Assembly: GCF_001028665.1 (NCBI RefSeq)
Contig: NZ_CP011503.1
Span: 3,038,001 to 3,102,000 of the forward strand
Length of the DNA stretch: 64,000 bases
Reading direction: 5' to 3'
Source of the DNA: Burkholderia pyrrocinia
Lineage (GTDB): Bacteria; Pseudomonadota; Gammaproteobacteria; Burkholderiales; Burkholderiaceae
Both the position numbers and the translations under genes were made by a program. This document shows positions 46,075 to 54,626 of the stretch, in pieces (position 1 is the first letter of the stretch; each line of letters opens with the position of its first letter). The notes under the pieces are model-generated. The model was given only the letters and a program-made list of their open reading frames with translations. It ran no database searches and was not told the DNA's origin.

Positions 46075-47089
46075 AGTGCGTCCGGACGGATTCACGATGC
46101 CCGATTCGTGCCGCCTCGCGTTCGCGGACGGCCTGTTTGCCGCGCGCGACGGCACGGAGATTCGCGTCGCGCAGGGCGTCGGCATCGGCGCGCAGTTGCT
46201 GCGCGCGCAACTTGCCGACGACGGCACGCTGCGCCTCGTCGCGTACAACCATCGCGCGGCGCCTGCCGACCAGCGACGCGCGCTGCTGGCCGCGCTGTCC
46301 GCGGCGTTTTCGGACGGCGCACACCATGCGGCGATCCGGCTCGACCCGGCCGCGTGGCCGGCGGTCGCGCTCGATGCGCTGCGCGCGAGCGGCGTGCTCG
46401 CCGACGGCGGCCGCTGCATGCGCGACGGCTGGGCGCAGCAGGCCGATCTGTGGCTCGGCGGCACGCACCTGCCGTGCGCGACGCTGCCGATGCTCACCGA
46501 CGGCCGGCGTCATCCGCGCCGGCCGCCGGCACCGCGCGGCGACGTCTACGCACGCGACCTGCCGGCGCTCGGCGTGCGCTTCACGCTGCGCGGCTGGCAG
46601 CCGGCGGAAGATGCCGGGCGGCTCGCGCGCTGGTTCGACGCGCCGCGCGTGCGCGACGGCTGGCCGGGCACGCAGCCCGGCGCGGACGGCGCCGCACCCG
46701 ACGCCGATCCGCACGTGACGCCGCTCGTCGGCTGTTTCGACGGCGAGCCGTTCGCGTACTTCGAGGCGGTCTGGCTGAAGGAGGACGCGCTCGCGCCGCA
46801 CGTCGCGGCGCGCGACTACGACCGCGGGCTGCGGATGCTGGTCGGCGAGTCGCGCTGGCGCGGCCCGCATTGCGTGGCGGGCTGGCTGCCGTCCGTCGTT
46901 CATTACCTGTTTCTCGACGACCCGCGTACCGAAGCGGTCGGCTGTGCCGTTCCGGCCGGCCACGCGCGGGTTGCCGACCATCTCGCGCGGCATGGCTTCG
47001 CGCGGCAGCGCCGTCTCGCGCTGGCCGACGCGCAGCCGCTGTGGATGCGCACGCTGCGCGAGACGTTCTTCTCCGGCCGTCACGTCTGA
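46064..47089 (+). CDS. orbK: GNAT acyltransferase of ornibactin synthesis
   Basis: 341 residues, related to IucB/RhbD siderophore N-acyltransferases. The C-terminal GNAT half holds PLVGCFDGEPFAYFEAVWLKEDALAPHVAARDYDRGLRMLVGESRWRGPH and VHYLFLDDPRTEAVGC, the conserved segment of that family. It starts within the end of orbJ, with AGGAGG just before. Ornibactin carries a 3-hydroxyacyl group on one hydroxy-ornithine; this protein or its paralogue OrbL should add it to N5-hydroxyornithine. Which of the two does so cannot be decided from sequence. Confidence 0.87.
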   Translation: MLAEVRPDGFTMPDSCRLAFADGLFAARDGTEIRVAQGVGIGAQLLRAQLADDGTLRLVAYNHRAAPADQRRALLAALSAAFSDGAHHAAIRLDPAAWPAVALDALRASGVLADGGRCMRDGWAQQADLWLGGTHLPCATLPMLTDGRRHPRRPPAPRGDVYARDLPALGVRFTLRGWQPAEDAGRLARWFDAPRVRDGWPGTQPGADGAAPDADPHVTPLVGCFDGEPFAYFEAVWLKEDALAPHVAARDYDRGLRMLVGESRWRGPHCVAGWLPSVVHYLFLDDPRTEAVGCAVPAGHARVADHLARHGFARQRRLALADAQPLWMRTLRETFFSGRHV

Positions 47090-47121
47090 CGGGCCGGAAT
47101 CACTGACAAGGGACCTGAGAC

Positions 47122-48498
47122 ATGCAGAGAGAAACCGTATTCGACCTGATCGGCGTCGGCTTCGGGCCGTCGAATCTGGCGCTGGCCATTCGCCTCGCGG
47201 AGCGCAGCGGCGCACGCACGTTCGCCCATTGCTTCGTCGAGCGCCAGCCGGAATTCGGCTGGCATCGCGGGATGCTGCTCGACGATTGCCGGATGCAGAT
47301 CTCGTTTCTGAAGGATCTCGTCACGATGCGCGATCCGAAAAGCCGCTACACGTTCATCAACTACCTGTTCGAACGCGGCCGGCTGAACGAATTCGTCAAC
47401 CTGAAGAACTTCTATCCGACCCGCGTCGAATTCCACGACTACCTGAGCTGGGTCGCCGATGCGTTCGACGATCGCGTTCATTACAGCGAGACCGTGCTGG
47501 CGATCGAGCCGGTGCACGGCGACGGCGCGCGAATCGATGCGCTGCGCGTGCTGTCGCGCGACGTCGCAGGCCACGAGCGCCAGCGTGTCACGCGCGCGCT
47601 GTCGGTCGGCGTCGGCGGCACGCCGGCAGTTCCGGATGCGTTCGCCGCGCTCGGCCGCGACCGCGTGATCCATTCGTCGTCGTATCTGACCGACATCGAC
47701 CGGCTCGTCGCGGCGCCGGACGGCGAGCGCCGCCGCGTCGCGGTGATCGGCGCGGGGCAGAGCGCGGCCGAGGTGTTCATCGATCTCGCACGCCGCTTCC
47801 CGCACGTCGACGCGAGCCTCGTGATGCGCGCCGGGGCGCTGAAGCCCGCCGACGACAGCCCGTTCGTCAACGAGATCTTCAGCCCGGAGTTCACCGATGT
47901 CGTCTATGCGCAGCCGCACGACGCGCGCCGCGCGCTGCTCGAACGCTATCGCGATACGAACTACGCGGTGGTCGACCGGCCGCTGATCGAGCAGATCTAC
48001 GAAATGCTGTACCTGCAGCGCATCGACGGCACGCCGCGTCATGCGCTGCTCGCGAACAGCGCGATCGAGGCGGCGGTGCGCACCGGCGACGGCCGCATCG
48101 AGCTGACGCTGCGCGACCGGATGAGCGGCGCCACGCGCGTCGAGCGCTTCGACGCGCTCGTGCTCGCGACCGGCTATCGCCGCGACACGCATTCCGCGCT
48201 GCTCGAAGGGCTCGCGCCGCACCTGGGCGATGCGCTCACGCGCGGCGACGTGACGCGCGACTACCTGCTCGCGACGCCCGAGCACTTCGCGCCGCGCATC
48301 TACCTGCAAGGCTGCTGCGAAGACAGCCACGGATTGTCCGACACGCTGCTGTCGGTACTGGCGCGCCGCGCGGACGAGATCTGCGCATCGCTCGAAGACG
48401 GGATCGCGCCCGCCCATGACGATGGCGCGGCCCGGGCACCGCACGAAAAACGACAGGAAAACGGGGTGAGCGCGGGCCGGATGGCTTTCGCTCTTTGA
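47122..48498 (+). CDS. pvdA: L-ornithine N5-monooxygenase
   Basis: 458 residues of the SidA/IucD/PvdA family. FAD site DLIGVGFGPSNLALAIRL at the N-terminus, substrate region MQISFLKDLVTMRDPKSRYTFINYLFERGRLNEFVNL, NADPH site VAVIGAGQSAAEVFIDLARR, and the ATGYRRD motif near the end. It makes N5-hydroxyornithine, the first dedicated step toward both hydroxamate arms of ornibactin. 32 bases after orbK, same operon. Confidence 0.95.
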   Translation: MQRETVFDLIGVGFGPSNLALAIRLAERSGARTFAHCFVERQPEFGWHRGMLLDDCRMQISFLKDLVTMRDPKSRYTFINYLFERGRLNEFVNLKNFYPTRVEFHDYLSWVADAFDDRVHYSETVLAIEPVHGDGARIDALRVLSRDVAGHERQRVTRALSVGVGGTPAVPDAFAALGRDRVIHSSSYLTDIDRLVAAPDGERRRVAVIGAGQSAAEVFIDLARRFPHVDASLVMRAGALKPADDSPFVNEIFSPEFTDVVYAQPHDARRALLERYRDTNYAVVDRPLIEQIYEMLYLQRIDGTPRHALLANSAIEAAVRTGDGRIELTLRDRMSGATRVERFDALVLATGYRRDTHSALLEGLAPHLGDALTRGDVTRDYLLATPEHFAPRIYLQGCCEDSHGLSDTLLSVLARRADEICASLEDGIAPAHDDGAARAPHEKRQENGVSAGRMAFAL

Positions 48499-48520
48499 CA
48501 AAGGCGCGGTCGGAGACCGC

Positions 48521-50806
48521 ATGAAAAAAGTGGAGCAGAGAAAGATGGAGTGGGCAACAGGCACGCGTTTGCGTGCGATCGCAGCCGCGGCGAGCGTGGC
48601 GTTCGGTGCGGCTGCGGGGCAGGTTTACGCCCAGACGACGCCGGCCGTCAACGCTGGCGCCGCGGCGTCGGCCAGCAGTGCGCAGAACGGCGTGGCGGCG
48701 AGTGCGGCGGCCAGTGCGTCGACCGGCGCGCAGAATGGCTCGCCGAACGGCACGCTGCCGGCGATCACCGTCAACGCGGCCTCGGAAGGCGACGGCACGG
48801 TCGGGCTCGTCGCGAAGCGCAGCAGGACCGGCACGAAGACCGACACGCCGATCAACGAGATCCCGCAGACGATCAACGTCGTCACCGCACAGCAGATCGA
48901 GATGACCGGTGCGACCGACGTGAACGCGGCGCTGCGCTACGTGCCGGGCTTCTCGTCGTACGGTTCGGACAACCGTTCGGACTGGTACGCGGCGCTGCGC
49001 GGCTTCACGCCGACCGCCTACGTGAACGGGCTGCAGGTGCCGAACACGATCAACCTCGCGAGCTGGCGCGTCGATCCGTACATGATCGATAGCATCAACG
49101 TGCTGCGCGGGCCGACGTCGGTGCTGTACGGCGCGGGCGACCCCGGCGCGATCATCGACGTGCAGACCAAGCTCGCCGACGGCGAGCGCGTGCGCGAAGC
49201 CGGGGTGCAGATCGGCAACTACGCGCGCAAGCAGTTCATGATCGACGTCGGCGACAAGCTCGATGCCGACGGCAAGTACGCGTACCGCTTCGTCGGCGTC
49301 GCGCGCGACGGCAATGCGCTGACGGGCCCGAACAACGACCAGCGCGTCGCGCTCGCGCCGTCGTTCCGCTGGCGCCCGAACGCGGATACGTCGCTGACGC
49401 TGTCCGCGACCTACCTGCAGGACTGGGGCGACATCTCGTCGAACTTCCTGCCCGCGCAGGGCACGGTGCTGCCGAACCCGAACGGGCAGATCGACAAGGA
49501 CGTCTACGAAGGCGACCCGAACTTCAACTACTACCGCAAGAAGCAGTGGTCGGTCGGTTACCAGTTCGAGCAGAACCTGACTTCGGCGTGGAAGTTCCGG
49601 CAGAACGTGCGCCTGATGCACCTGTCGCTCGACAACGGCTCGGTGTTCGGCAACGGCTTCGTCGACGGCAGCACGACCGACGTGTCGCGCTGGGCCGGCG
49701 TGTTCCAGATGAACTACAGCCGCTTCGACATCGACAACAACGTGGAAGGCCGCTTCGCGACGGGCCCGCTCCAGCACACGCTGCTGCTCGGCTTCCAGTA
49801 CAACCGCCAGACCGCGACCGACAGCGAATGGCTCGCCGCGGCGCCGCCGCTGAACATCTACAACCCGGTCTACCTGCCGGTCACGACGGCGGTGTTCGAT
49901 CCGGCGTCGACGTTCCGCACCAACACGTACACGACGCTGAACACGTTCGGCCTGTACGCGCAGGACCAGATCAAGTGGAACCGCTGGACGCTGACGCTCG
50001 GCGGTCGCGAAGACTGGGTCAACATGCGGATGGACGATCGCGCGGGCGGCACGTCGACGAAGGCGGACGTGACGGCATTCACCGGCCGCGTCGGCCTCAC
50101 TTACCAGGGCGATTACGGGCTGTCGCCGTACGTCAGCTACGCGACGTCGTTCAACCCGCTGATCGGCGTGAACCTGCTCGGCGGCGGGCTGCCGCAGCCG
50201 ACGCGCGGCAAGCAGATCGAGGCCGGCCTGCGCTGGCAGCCGCCCGGCAAGAACCTGATGCTGAACGCGGCGATCTACCAGATCAACCAGACCAACGGGA
50301 TCACGCCGGCGCTGCCGAGTCAGGACAATACCGGCACGAAGTCGGTGCAGACCGGTGAAGTGCGTTCGCGCGGGATCGAGCTGAGCGCGACCGGCAAGCT
50401 CACGCGGAACCTGTCGCTGATCGCGTCGTATGTGTACCAGGACGTGAAGAACGTGAAGGCGAACGACGTGTCGCTGAACAACTGGCCGGTCGACATTCCG
50501 CGCCCGCGCCAGATGGCGTCGCTGTGGGCCGACTGGACGTGGCACACCGGGCCGCTCGCGGGCTTCGGCCTCGGCGGCGGCGTTCGCTACCAGAGCGCGT
50601 CGGCCGGTGCGGCCGACAACTCGCTGACGGTATCGAGCGTCACGGTGTTCGACGCGGGCGTGCATTACGACACGCGTAACTGGCGCTTCGCCGTGAACGG
50701 GACGAACCTGGCCAACCGCCACTACATCAGCGGTTGCCAGTCGGCCAACGTCTGCGTGTTCGGCACCGACCGCACGGTGATCGCGACCGCGAAATACAAC
50801 TGGTGA
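48521..50806 (+). CDS. orbA: TonB-dependent ferric-ornibactin receptor
   Basis: 761 residues. After a signal peptide (IAAAASVAFGAAAGQVYAQ) and an Ala/Ser-rich linker comes a TonB-box-like LPAITVNA, then the plug: DTPINEIPQTINVVTAQQIEMTGATDVNAALRYVPGF and NVLRGPTSVLYGAGDPGAIIDVQTK. The beta-barrel ends with NRHYISGCQSANVCVFGTDRTVIATAKYNW (terminal aromatic). No N-terminal STN signalling domain, so it does not seem to signal to OrbS. It takes up ferric-ornibactin through the outer membrane. The start ATG 48521 has GGAG upstream; 48545 is possible. Confidence 0.94.
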   Translation: MKKVEQRKMEWATGTRLRAIAAAASVAFGAAAGQVYAQTTPAVNAGAAASASSAQNGVAASAAASASTGAQNGSPNGTLPAITVNAASEGDGTVGLVAKRSRTGTKTDTPINEIPQTINVVTAQQIEMTGATDVNAALRYVPGFSSYGSDNRSDWYAALRGFTPTAYVNGLQVPNTINLASWRVDPYMIDSINVLRGPTSVLYGAGDPGAIIDVQTKLADGERVREAGVQIGNYARKQFMIDVGDKLDADGKYAYRFVGVARDGNALTGPNNDQRVALAPSFRWRPNADTSLTLSATYLQDWGDISSNFLPAQGTVLPNPNGQIDKDVYEGDPNFNYYRKKQWSVGYQFEQNLTSAWKFRQNVRLMHLSLDNGSVFGNGFVDGSTTDVSRWAGVFQMNYSRFDIDNNVEGRFATGPLQHTLLLGFQYNRQTATDSEWLAAAPPLNIYNPVYLPVTTAVFDPASTFRTNTYTTLNTFGLYAQDQIKWNRWTLTLGGREDWVNMRMDDRAGGTSTKADVTAFTGRVGLTYQGDYGLSPYVSYATSFNPLIGVNLLGGGLPQPTRGKQIEAGLRWQPPGKNLMLNAAIYQINQTNGITPALPSQDNTGTKSVQTGEVRSRGIELSATGKLTRNLSLIASYVYQDVKNVKANDVSLNNWPVDIPRPRQMASLWADWTWHTGPLAGFGLGGGVRYQSASAGAADNSLTVSSVTVFDAGVHYDTRNWRFAVNGTNLANRHYISGCQSANVCVFGTDRTVIATAKYNW

Positions 50807-50889
50807 CGTCGCGCGCCGCGGCCTGCCGACCTTCGTGGCCGGCGCGGATCGGCCGCGGCGCCTTCGTCCGCTTTTTCCACGACGTATCC

Positions 50890-51729
50890 ATGCCGAAGAA
50901 AAATCTCGTCTACATCCAGTCGCTGCGCAACGGCGCGGCCGATCGCGCCGGCCAGCCGGTCGCTTATCAGGGCGGCACGCGCTACATGAAGGCACCGCTC
51001 GAATTCCTCGTCGAGCGCCTGAACGACTCGCCGCTCGGCGAGCGCTACACGCTCAAGGGCGTGATCGTCGACGACGACGACGGTTCGCCGGCCGACCGCG
51101 CGAAGGTGGCCGACTACGGCTTCGCGCGCACGCCGGGCCGGCCGTGGATCCTGCCGGACGGGTTGACGGTGCAGGGCCGGCCGGTCGACGAACTGTTCTG
51201 CTCGATACCGTCGACGTACCGGCGGCTGCCGCGCGACGCGCGCGAGCGCGTGGCAGGCAAACAGGCGTTCGAGCGCCGCCTGCTCGAGCGCCTGCTCGAA
51301 CTCGACGCCGACGTCGTCGTGCTCGACGGGCTGCTCGTGATCCTCGACGAACTCGTGCGGCCCGGCGCGCGCTTTCACCGGCGCATCGCGAATATCCACC
51401 CGGGCATCACGGCCGACGATTCGCCGTACCAGCGGCGCGGCGCGTGGGCGACGCTCGACGCGCTGCACGGCGCGCGCGGCGAACGGGTCGACTGGGCGAG
51501 CGGCGCGACGTCGTCCGTCGAGCCCGTGACGATGACGGGCGCGTCGTTCCACTACGTCGACAACGGCATCGATTCCGGCGAGGTGATCTGCGACGTGCTC
51601 GACACGCCGATCGCGCCGGACGACACGATTCTCGAACTGCGCTGGAACAACTTCCAGCGCAGCCTGTTTCCGGCACTCGAGCGGGGGCTTCACGTCCTCG
51701 CCGACCGCCACGACGCGGGAGCACTGTGA
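50890..51729 (+). CDS. pvdF: N5-hydroxyornithine formyltransferase
   Basis: 279 residues of the formyltransferase fold. The catalytic region RRIANIHPGITADDSPYQRRGAWATLDALHGA carries the Asn-x-His pair of 10-formyl-tetrahydrofolate enzymes, followed by GASFHYVDNGIDSGEVI. It formylates N5-hydroxyornithine to give the formyl-hydroxamate unit at the C-terminal end of ornibactin. ATG 50890 begins MPKKNLVYIQSLRNG; the 83-base gap after orbA shows no separate promoter. Confidence 0.93.
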   Translation: MPKKNLVYIQSLRNGAADRAGQPVAYQGGTRYMKAPLEFLVERLNDSPLGERYTLKGVIVDDDDGSPADRAKVADYGFARTPGRPWILPDGLTVQGRPVDELFCSIPSTYRRLPRDARERVAGKQAFERRLLERLLELDADVVVLDGLLVILDELVRPGARFHRRIANIHPGITADDSPYQRRGAWATLDALHGARGERVDWASGATSSVEPVTMTGASFHYVDNGIDSGEVICDVLDTPIAPDDTILELRWNNFQRSLFPALERGLHVLADRHDAGAL

Positions 51730-52745
51730 TGGAAGACACGCTGACGAAGCCGGCTGGCGCCGCTGATGCCGTCGAAGGCGAGGTGGCGGTTGCGCTCGAC
51801 GGTGTCGCGCACGGCCACGCGGCGCAGGTCGTCGAGCACACGCTCGACGCATGGCATCCCGACGACTCGCCGGACGTACTGCTCGATGCGTTCGTCGAGC
51901 TGTTCAACACCGATACGCGGCACGACGCGGCAACGATCTCGGTGCCGCTCGGCGGCGCCAGTGCGGCGGCCGTCGAGTCGTACGTCGCGCGCGCGGTGCG
52001 CGAAGGCGTGATCGACGGCGCGCAGGTCGCCGGCGACACGCTGCGCCTGAACGTGTCGCGCACGACGTTCTGGCAGAACGGGCGGCCGTGGCTGAAGGCG
52101 CCCGCATCGGGCGGGATGCCGCTGCGCTACGCGATCACGAACGGCCACCGGCACCCGGTGCGGCCGCCGTCGCCGGCCGGCGAGATCTATGCGCGCACCA
52201 TGCCGCAGGTCGGGATGACGTTCAGCCTGCGCACCGTCGATATCGACGCGCACGCGGACCTGTTCAGCGGCTGGATGAACCTCGATCGCGTCGCGCAGTT
52301 CTGGGACCAGCGCGGCACGCGCGACGAGCATGCGGCGTATCTCGCCGAGCGGCTCGCCGATCCGCACATGCATCCGATGATCGGCTATTTCGACGACACG
52401 CCGTTCGGTTATTTCGAGTTCTACTGGGCGAAGGAGGACCGCCTCGCGCCGTTCTACGACGCGCACGACTACGATCGCGGGCTGCACCTGCTGATCGGCG
52501 ATTCGCGCTTCCAGAGCGCGGGCAAGCTGCATGCGTGGTGGAGCGGGGTGCTGCACTACATGTTCGTCGACGAACCGCGCACGCAGCGGCTCGTCGGCGA
52601 GCCGCGCGTCGATCACGTGCGACATATTGCGTACATGCACCGGCTCGGGTTCTACACGCTGAAGGAATTCGACTTCCCGCACAAGCGCGCGGCGCTCACC
52701 GTGATCGAGCGCGACACATTCTTCGACACTTTCCGGTTGCCGTGA
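51729..52745 (+). CDS. orbL: GNAT acyltransferase of ornibactin synthesis
   Basis: 338 residues, a paralogue of OrbK: HPMIGYFDDTPFGYFEFYWAKEDRLAPFYDAHDYDRGLHLLIGDSRFQSAGK lines up with the same block there. ATG overlaps the pvdF stop. The N-terminal half (WHPDDSPDVLLDAFVELFNTD...) is the poorly known non-catalytic half of IucB/RhbD proteins. It is expected to acylate N5-hydroxyornithine using a 3-hydroxyacyl-CoA. It is the last gene of the ornibactin locus. Confidence 0.88.
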   Translation: MEDTLTKPAGAADAVEGEVAVALDGVAHGHAAQVVEHTLDAWHPDDSPDVLLDAFVELFNTDTRHDAATISVPLGGASAAAVESYVARAVREGVIDGAQVAGDTLRLNVSRTTFWQNGRPWLKAPASGGMPLRYAITNGHRHPVRPPSPAGEIYARTMPQVGMTFSLRTVDIDAHADLFSGWMNLDRVAQFWDQRGTRDEHAAYLAERLADPHMHPMIGYFDDTPFGYFEFYWAKEDRLAPFYDAHDYDRGLHLLIGDSRFQSAGKLHAWWSGVLHYMFVDEPRTQRLVGEPRVDHVRHIAYMHRLGFYTLKEFDFPHKRAALTVIERDTFFDTFRLP

Positions 52746-52938
52746 CGGGGCGGGCGCGCAGCGTCGGTGCGACGTTGCGCGCGACCGTGCATCGCGCGTG
52801 CATCGGCCGTCCGGGATATGGACTGCGCGGCCCGCGTCGTGAAGAATGGATCGCTCTCCTCATCGACGACAGGCCGGCAGCATGACAAAAACACCCGCGA
52901 CAGCGTGGGGCGCGACGTCCGATTCGCCTCCCCTCAAA

Positions 52939-52966
52939 TTGACATATGCAAACATATGTCTAGAAT
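52939..52966 (+). promoter_or_regulatory. vapBC promoter with operator in its spacer
   Basis: TTGACA (52939-52944) and TAGAAT (52961-52966) are 16 bases apart. Between and overlapping them lies the perfect palindrome GACATATGCAAACATATGTC (52941-52960), 8-bp arms and 4-base centre. Binding of the antitoxin complex there would block transcription directly. Confidence 0.85.
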
Positions 52967-52995
52967 GGGCGCATCGTACTCTCATGGAGTGGCTC

Positions 52996-53259
52996 ATGCG
53001 CACCGTTTCCATTTTCAAGAACGCCCGTAACCAGGCAATCCGCATCCCGAAGGACATGGAGTTCGAGGGTGTGACGGAACTCGAGATCCGCCGCGAGGGC
53101 GACACGCTGCTGCTGCGCCCCGTGCGCCCCACGTGGCTGTCGTTCGCGAACGAACCTCTGGCCGACGCCGATTTCCTCGCCGAACGCCCGGCCGTCATCG
53201 AGTCCGGCCGTTTCGACCTGTCCGGCGATGCCGGCGCGCCGACGGAGTCCGGCCGGTGA
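52996..53259 (+). CDS. vapB: VapB-like antitoxin (AbrB/SpoVT fold)
   Basis: 87 residues: MRTVSIFKNARNQAIRIPKDMEFEGVTELEIRREGDTLLLRPVRP is a swapped-hairpin AbrB DNA-binding domain, followed by a short toxin-binding tail (WLSFANEPLADADFLAERP). ATG 52996 has GGAG 7 bases before; an in-frame ATG at 52984 adds four residues. It should bind VapC and the palindrome in its own promoter. Its stop overlaps the vapC start. Confidence 0.9.
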   Translation: MRTVSIFKNARNQAIRIPKDMEFEGVTELEIRREGDTLLLRPVRPTWLSFANEPLADADFLAERPAVIESGRFDLSGDAGAPTESGR

Positions 53260-53672
53260 CCACGCTCTACATGCTCGATACGAACATTTGTTCGTTCATC
53301 ATGCGCGAGCGGCCGCCCGTGGTGCTGTCGCGGCTGCAGTCGTGCGTGAACGCGCAGCACCGGATCGTCGTGTCGGCGATTACCTATGCCGAGATGCGGT
53401 TCGGGGCCGTCGGCAGGAAGGCGTCGCCGAAGCATGCGGAACTCGTGACGGCCTTTGTTTCGCGGCTGGACGGTGTGCTGTCGTGGGATACGGCGGCCGT
53501 CGATGCAACGGCCGCGATTCGCGCGGATCTCGCCGCGCGCGGCACGCCGATCGGTGCGAACGATGCGTCGATCGCCGGGCATGCAATCGCGGCCGGCGCG
53601 GTGCTCGTCACGAACAACGGGCGGGAATTCGGCCGCGTCGCCGGATTGTCGCTCGAAGACTGGGCGGCCTGA
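53256..53672 (+). CDS. vapC: VapC-like PIN-domain toxin ribonuclease
   Basis: 138 residues from a GTG overlapping the vapB stop. PIN-domain acidic residues are visible: YMLDTNICSFIM (first Asp), AITYAEMRFG (Glu), and IGANDASIAGHAIA (third Asp), followed by TNNGREFGRVAGLSLEDW, the typical end of VapC/FitB toxins. All catalytic acids are kept, so it should be an active RNase when free of VapB. ATG 53271 would start too late, just before LDTN. Confidence 0.92.
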   Translation: MTTLYMLDTNICSFIMRERPPVVLSRLQSCVNAQHRIVVSAITYAEMRFGAVGRKASPKHAELVTAFVSRLDGVLSWDTAAVDATAAIRADLAARGTPIGANDASIAGHAIAAGAVLVTNNGREFGRVAGLSLEDWAA

Positions 53673-53720
53673 GCGCAGTGCCGCGAAAGCGCGATGACGT
53701 TGCTGCTTCGCAGCGGCGCA

Positions 53721-54626
53721 TCACGCGTGCGGCGCTGGCGGATCAACGAGAAAGGCGTGGCGGAACGCGTCGAGATACCGGTCGGCGTCATCGATGAATT
53801 CTCCCGGCAACAGCGCGAACGCACGTGCCAGCAGATCCTGGCCGAGCGCCGCGTAAGTCGCTTCGTCGGACAACAGCGCGCGGATGGCGTCGCGCGTTTG
53901 CGGCGAAGCAATCCGCTTCGCATCCCGCGCGAGCAGCGCGGCGGCGGCGATGCCAGGCTGGAACGCATGTGTCTCGAGCAGGTCCGGCGCGGCATCCCAG
54001 ATGCGTTCGCGGTTGCCGGCATCGTGAAAATTGCGCAGCAGGAACAGCAGGTCGTACGCGTCGCTGTTCTGGCGCGCGCGCCGGTCCTTCCATGCGAGCA
54101 ACTTCAGCAACGCGAGCGCCGGCAGGCTGGCCACAGGCACCACGGTGCGCGCATCGATCGACACCGGCTGCGCCGTGTCGACCGCTTCCTGGAACCCGAG
54201 CACGTTCAGCACGAATTCGCCGCCCGGCGGCCACGCGATCTCGCCCGGCGGCGTTTCGAGCGGCCCGAACGGCACGAGATCGAGCTCGGTGCGAAAACCG
54301 TGCGTTCCGGTTTCGAACAGCAGTTTCTGCTGCTGTTTCGGCGCGCGCATGAATTGCCCGGTCGCGACGAGCGCATCGACGAGCTGCTCGTGAAACGGCC
54401 AGCTCACCGCGCACACCGCAACGTCGACGTCCCGCGTCGCGCGCACCGGCCGGATGCCATAGACATGCCACATCAGGATGTCGCGCGCGGTTGCGCCGGC
54501 GACGACGAAGCCCGCATCGAGGCGTGCGCAGGCCAGGCCGACCGCGTGCAGCAGCGCGACCGCGGCGGGCTCGAGCGGCCGGCGTGCATCGACTTCAAGC
54601 GGGCGGGTGGGCGAGGTATCGGTCAT
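53721..54626 (-). CDS. AbiEii-like nucleotidyltransferase toxin
   Basis: 301 residues from ATG 54626 (MTDTSPTRP; a start at 54647 adds 7). FVVAGATARDILMWHVYG and VRATRDVDVAV give the nucleotidyltransferase G-x-x-x-R-D and DxD motifs; ALALLKLLAWKDRRARQNSDAYDLLFLLRNF matches the conserved Lys and D-x-YDL block of the AbiEii family. Such proteins act as toxins of type IV toxin-antitoxin or phage-defence systems by adding nucleotides to an RNA target. The gene follows, and slightly overlaps, a putative AbiEi regulator. The target here is unknown, and a housekeeping role is not excluded. Confidence 0.78.
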   Translation of the reverse strand: MTDTSPTRPLEVDARRPLEPAAVALLHAVGLACARLDAGFVVAGATARDILMWHVYGIRPVRATRDVDVAVCAVSWPFHEQLVDALVATGQFMRAPKQQQKLLFETGTHGFRTELDLVPFGPLETPPGEIAWPPGGEFVLNVLGFQEAVDTAQPVSIDARTVVPVASLPALALLKLLAWKDRRARQNSDAYDLLFLLRNFHDAGNRERIWDAAPDLLETHAFQPGIAAAALLARDAKRIASPQTRDAIRALLSDEATYAALGQDLLARAFALLPGEFIDDADRYLDAFRHAFLVDPPAPHA

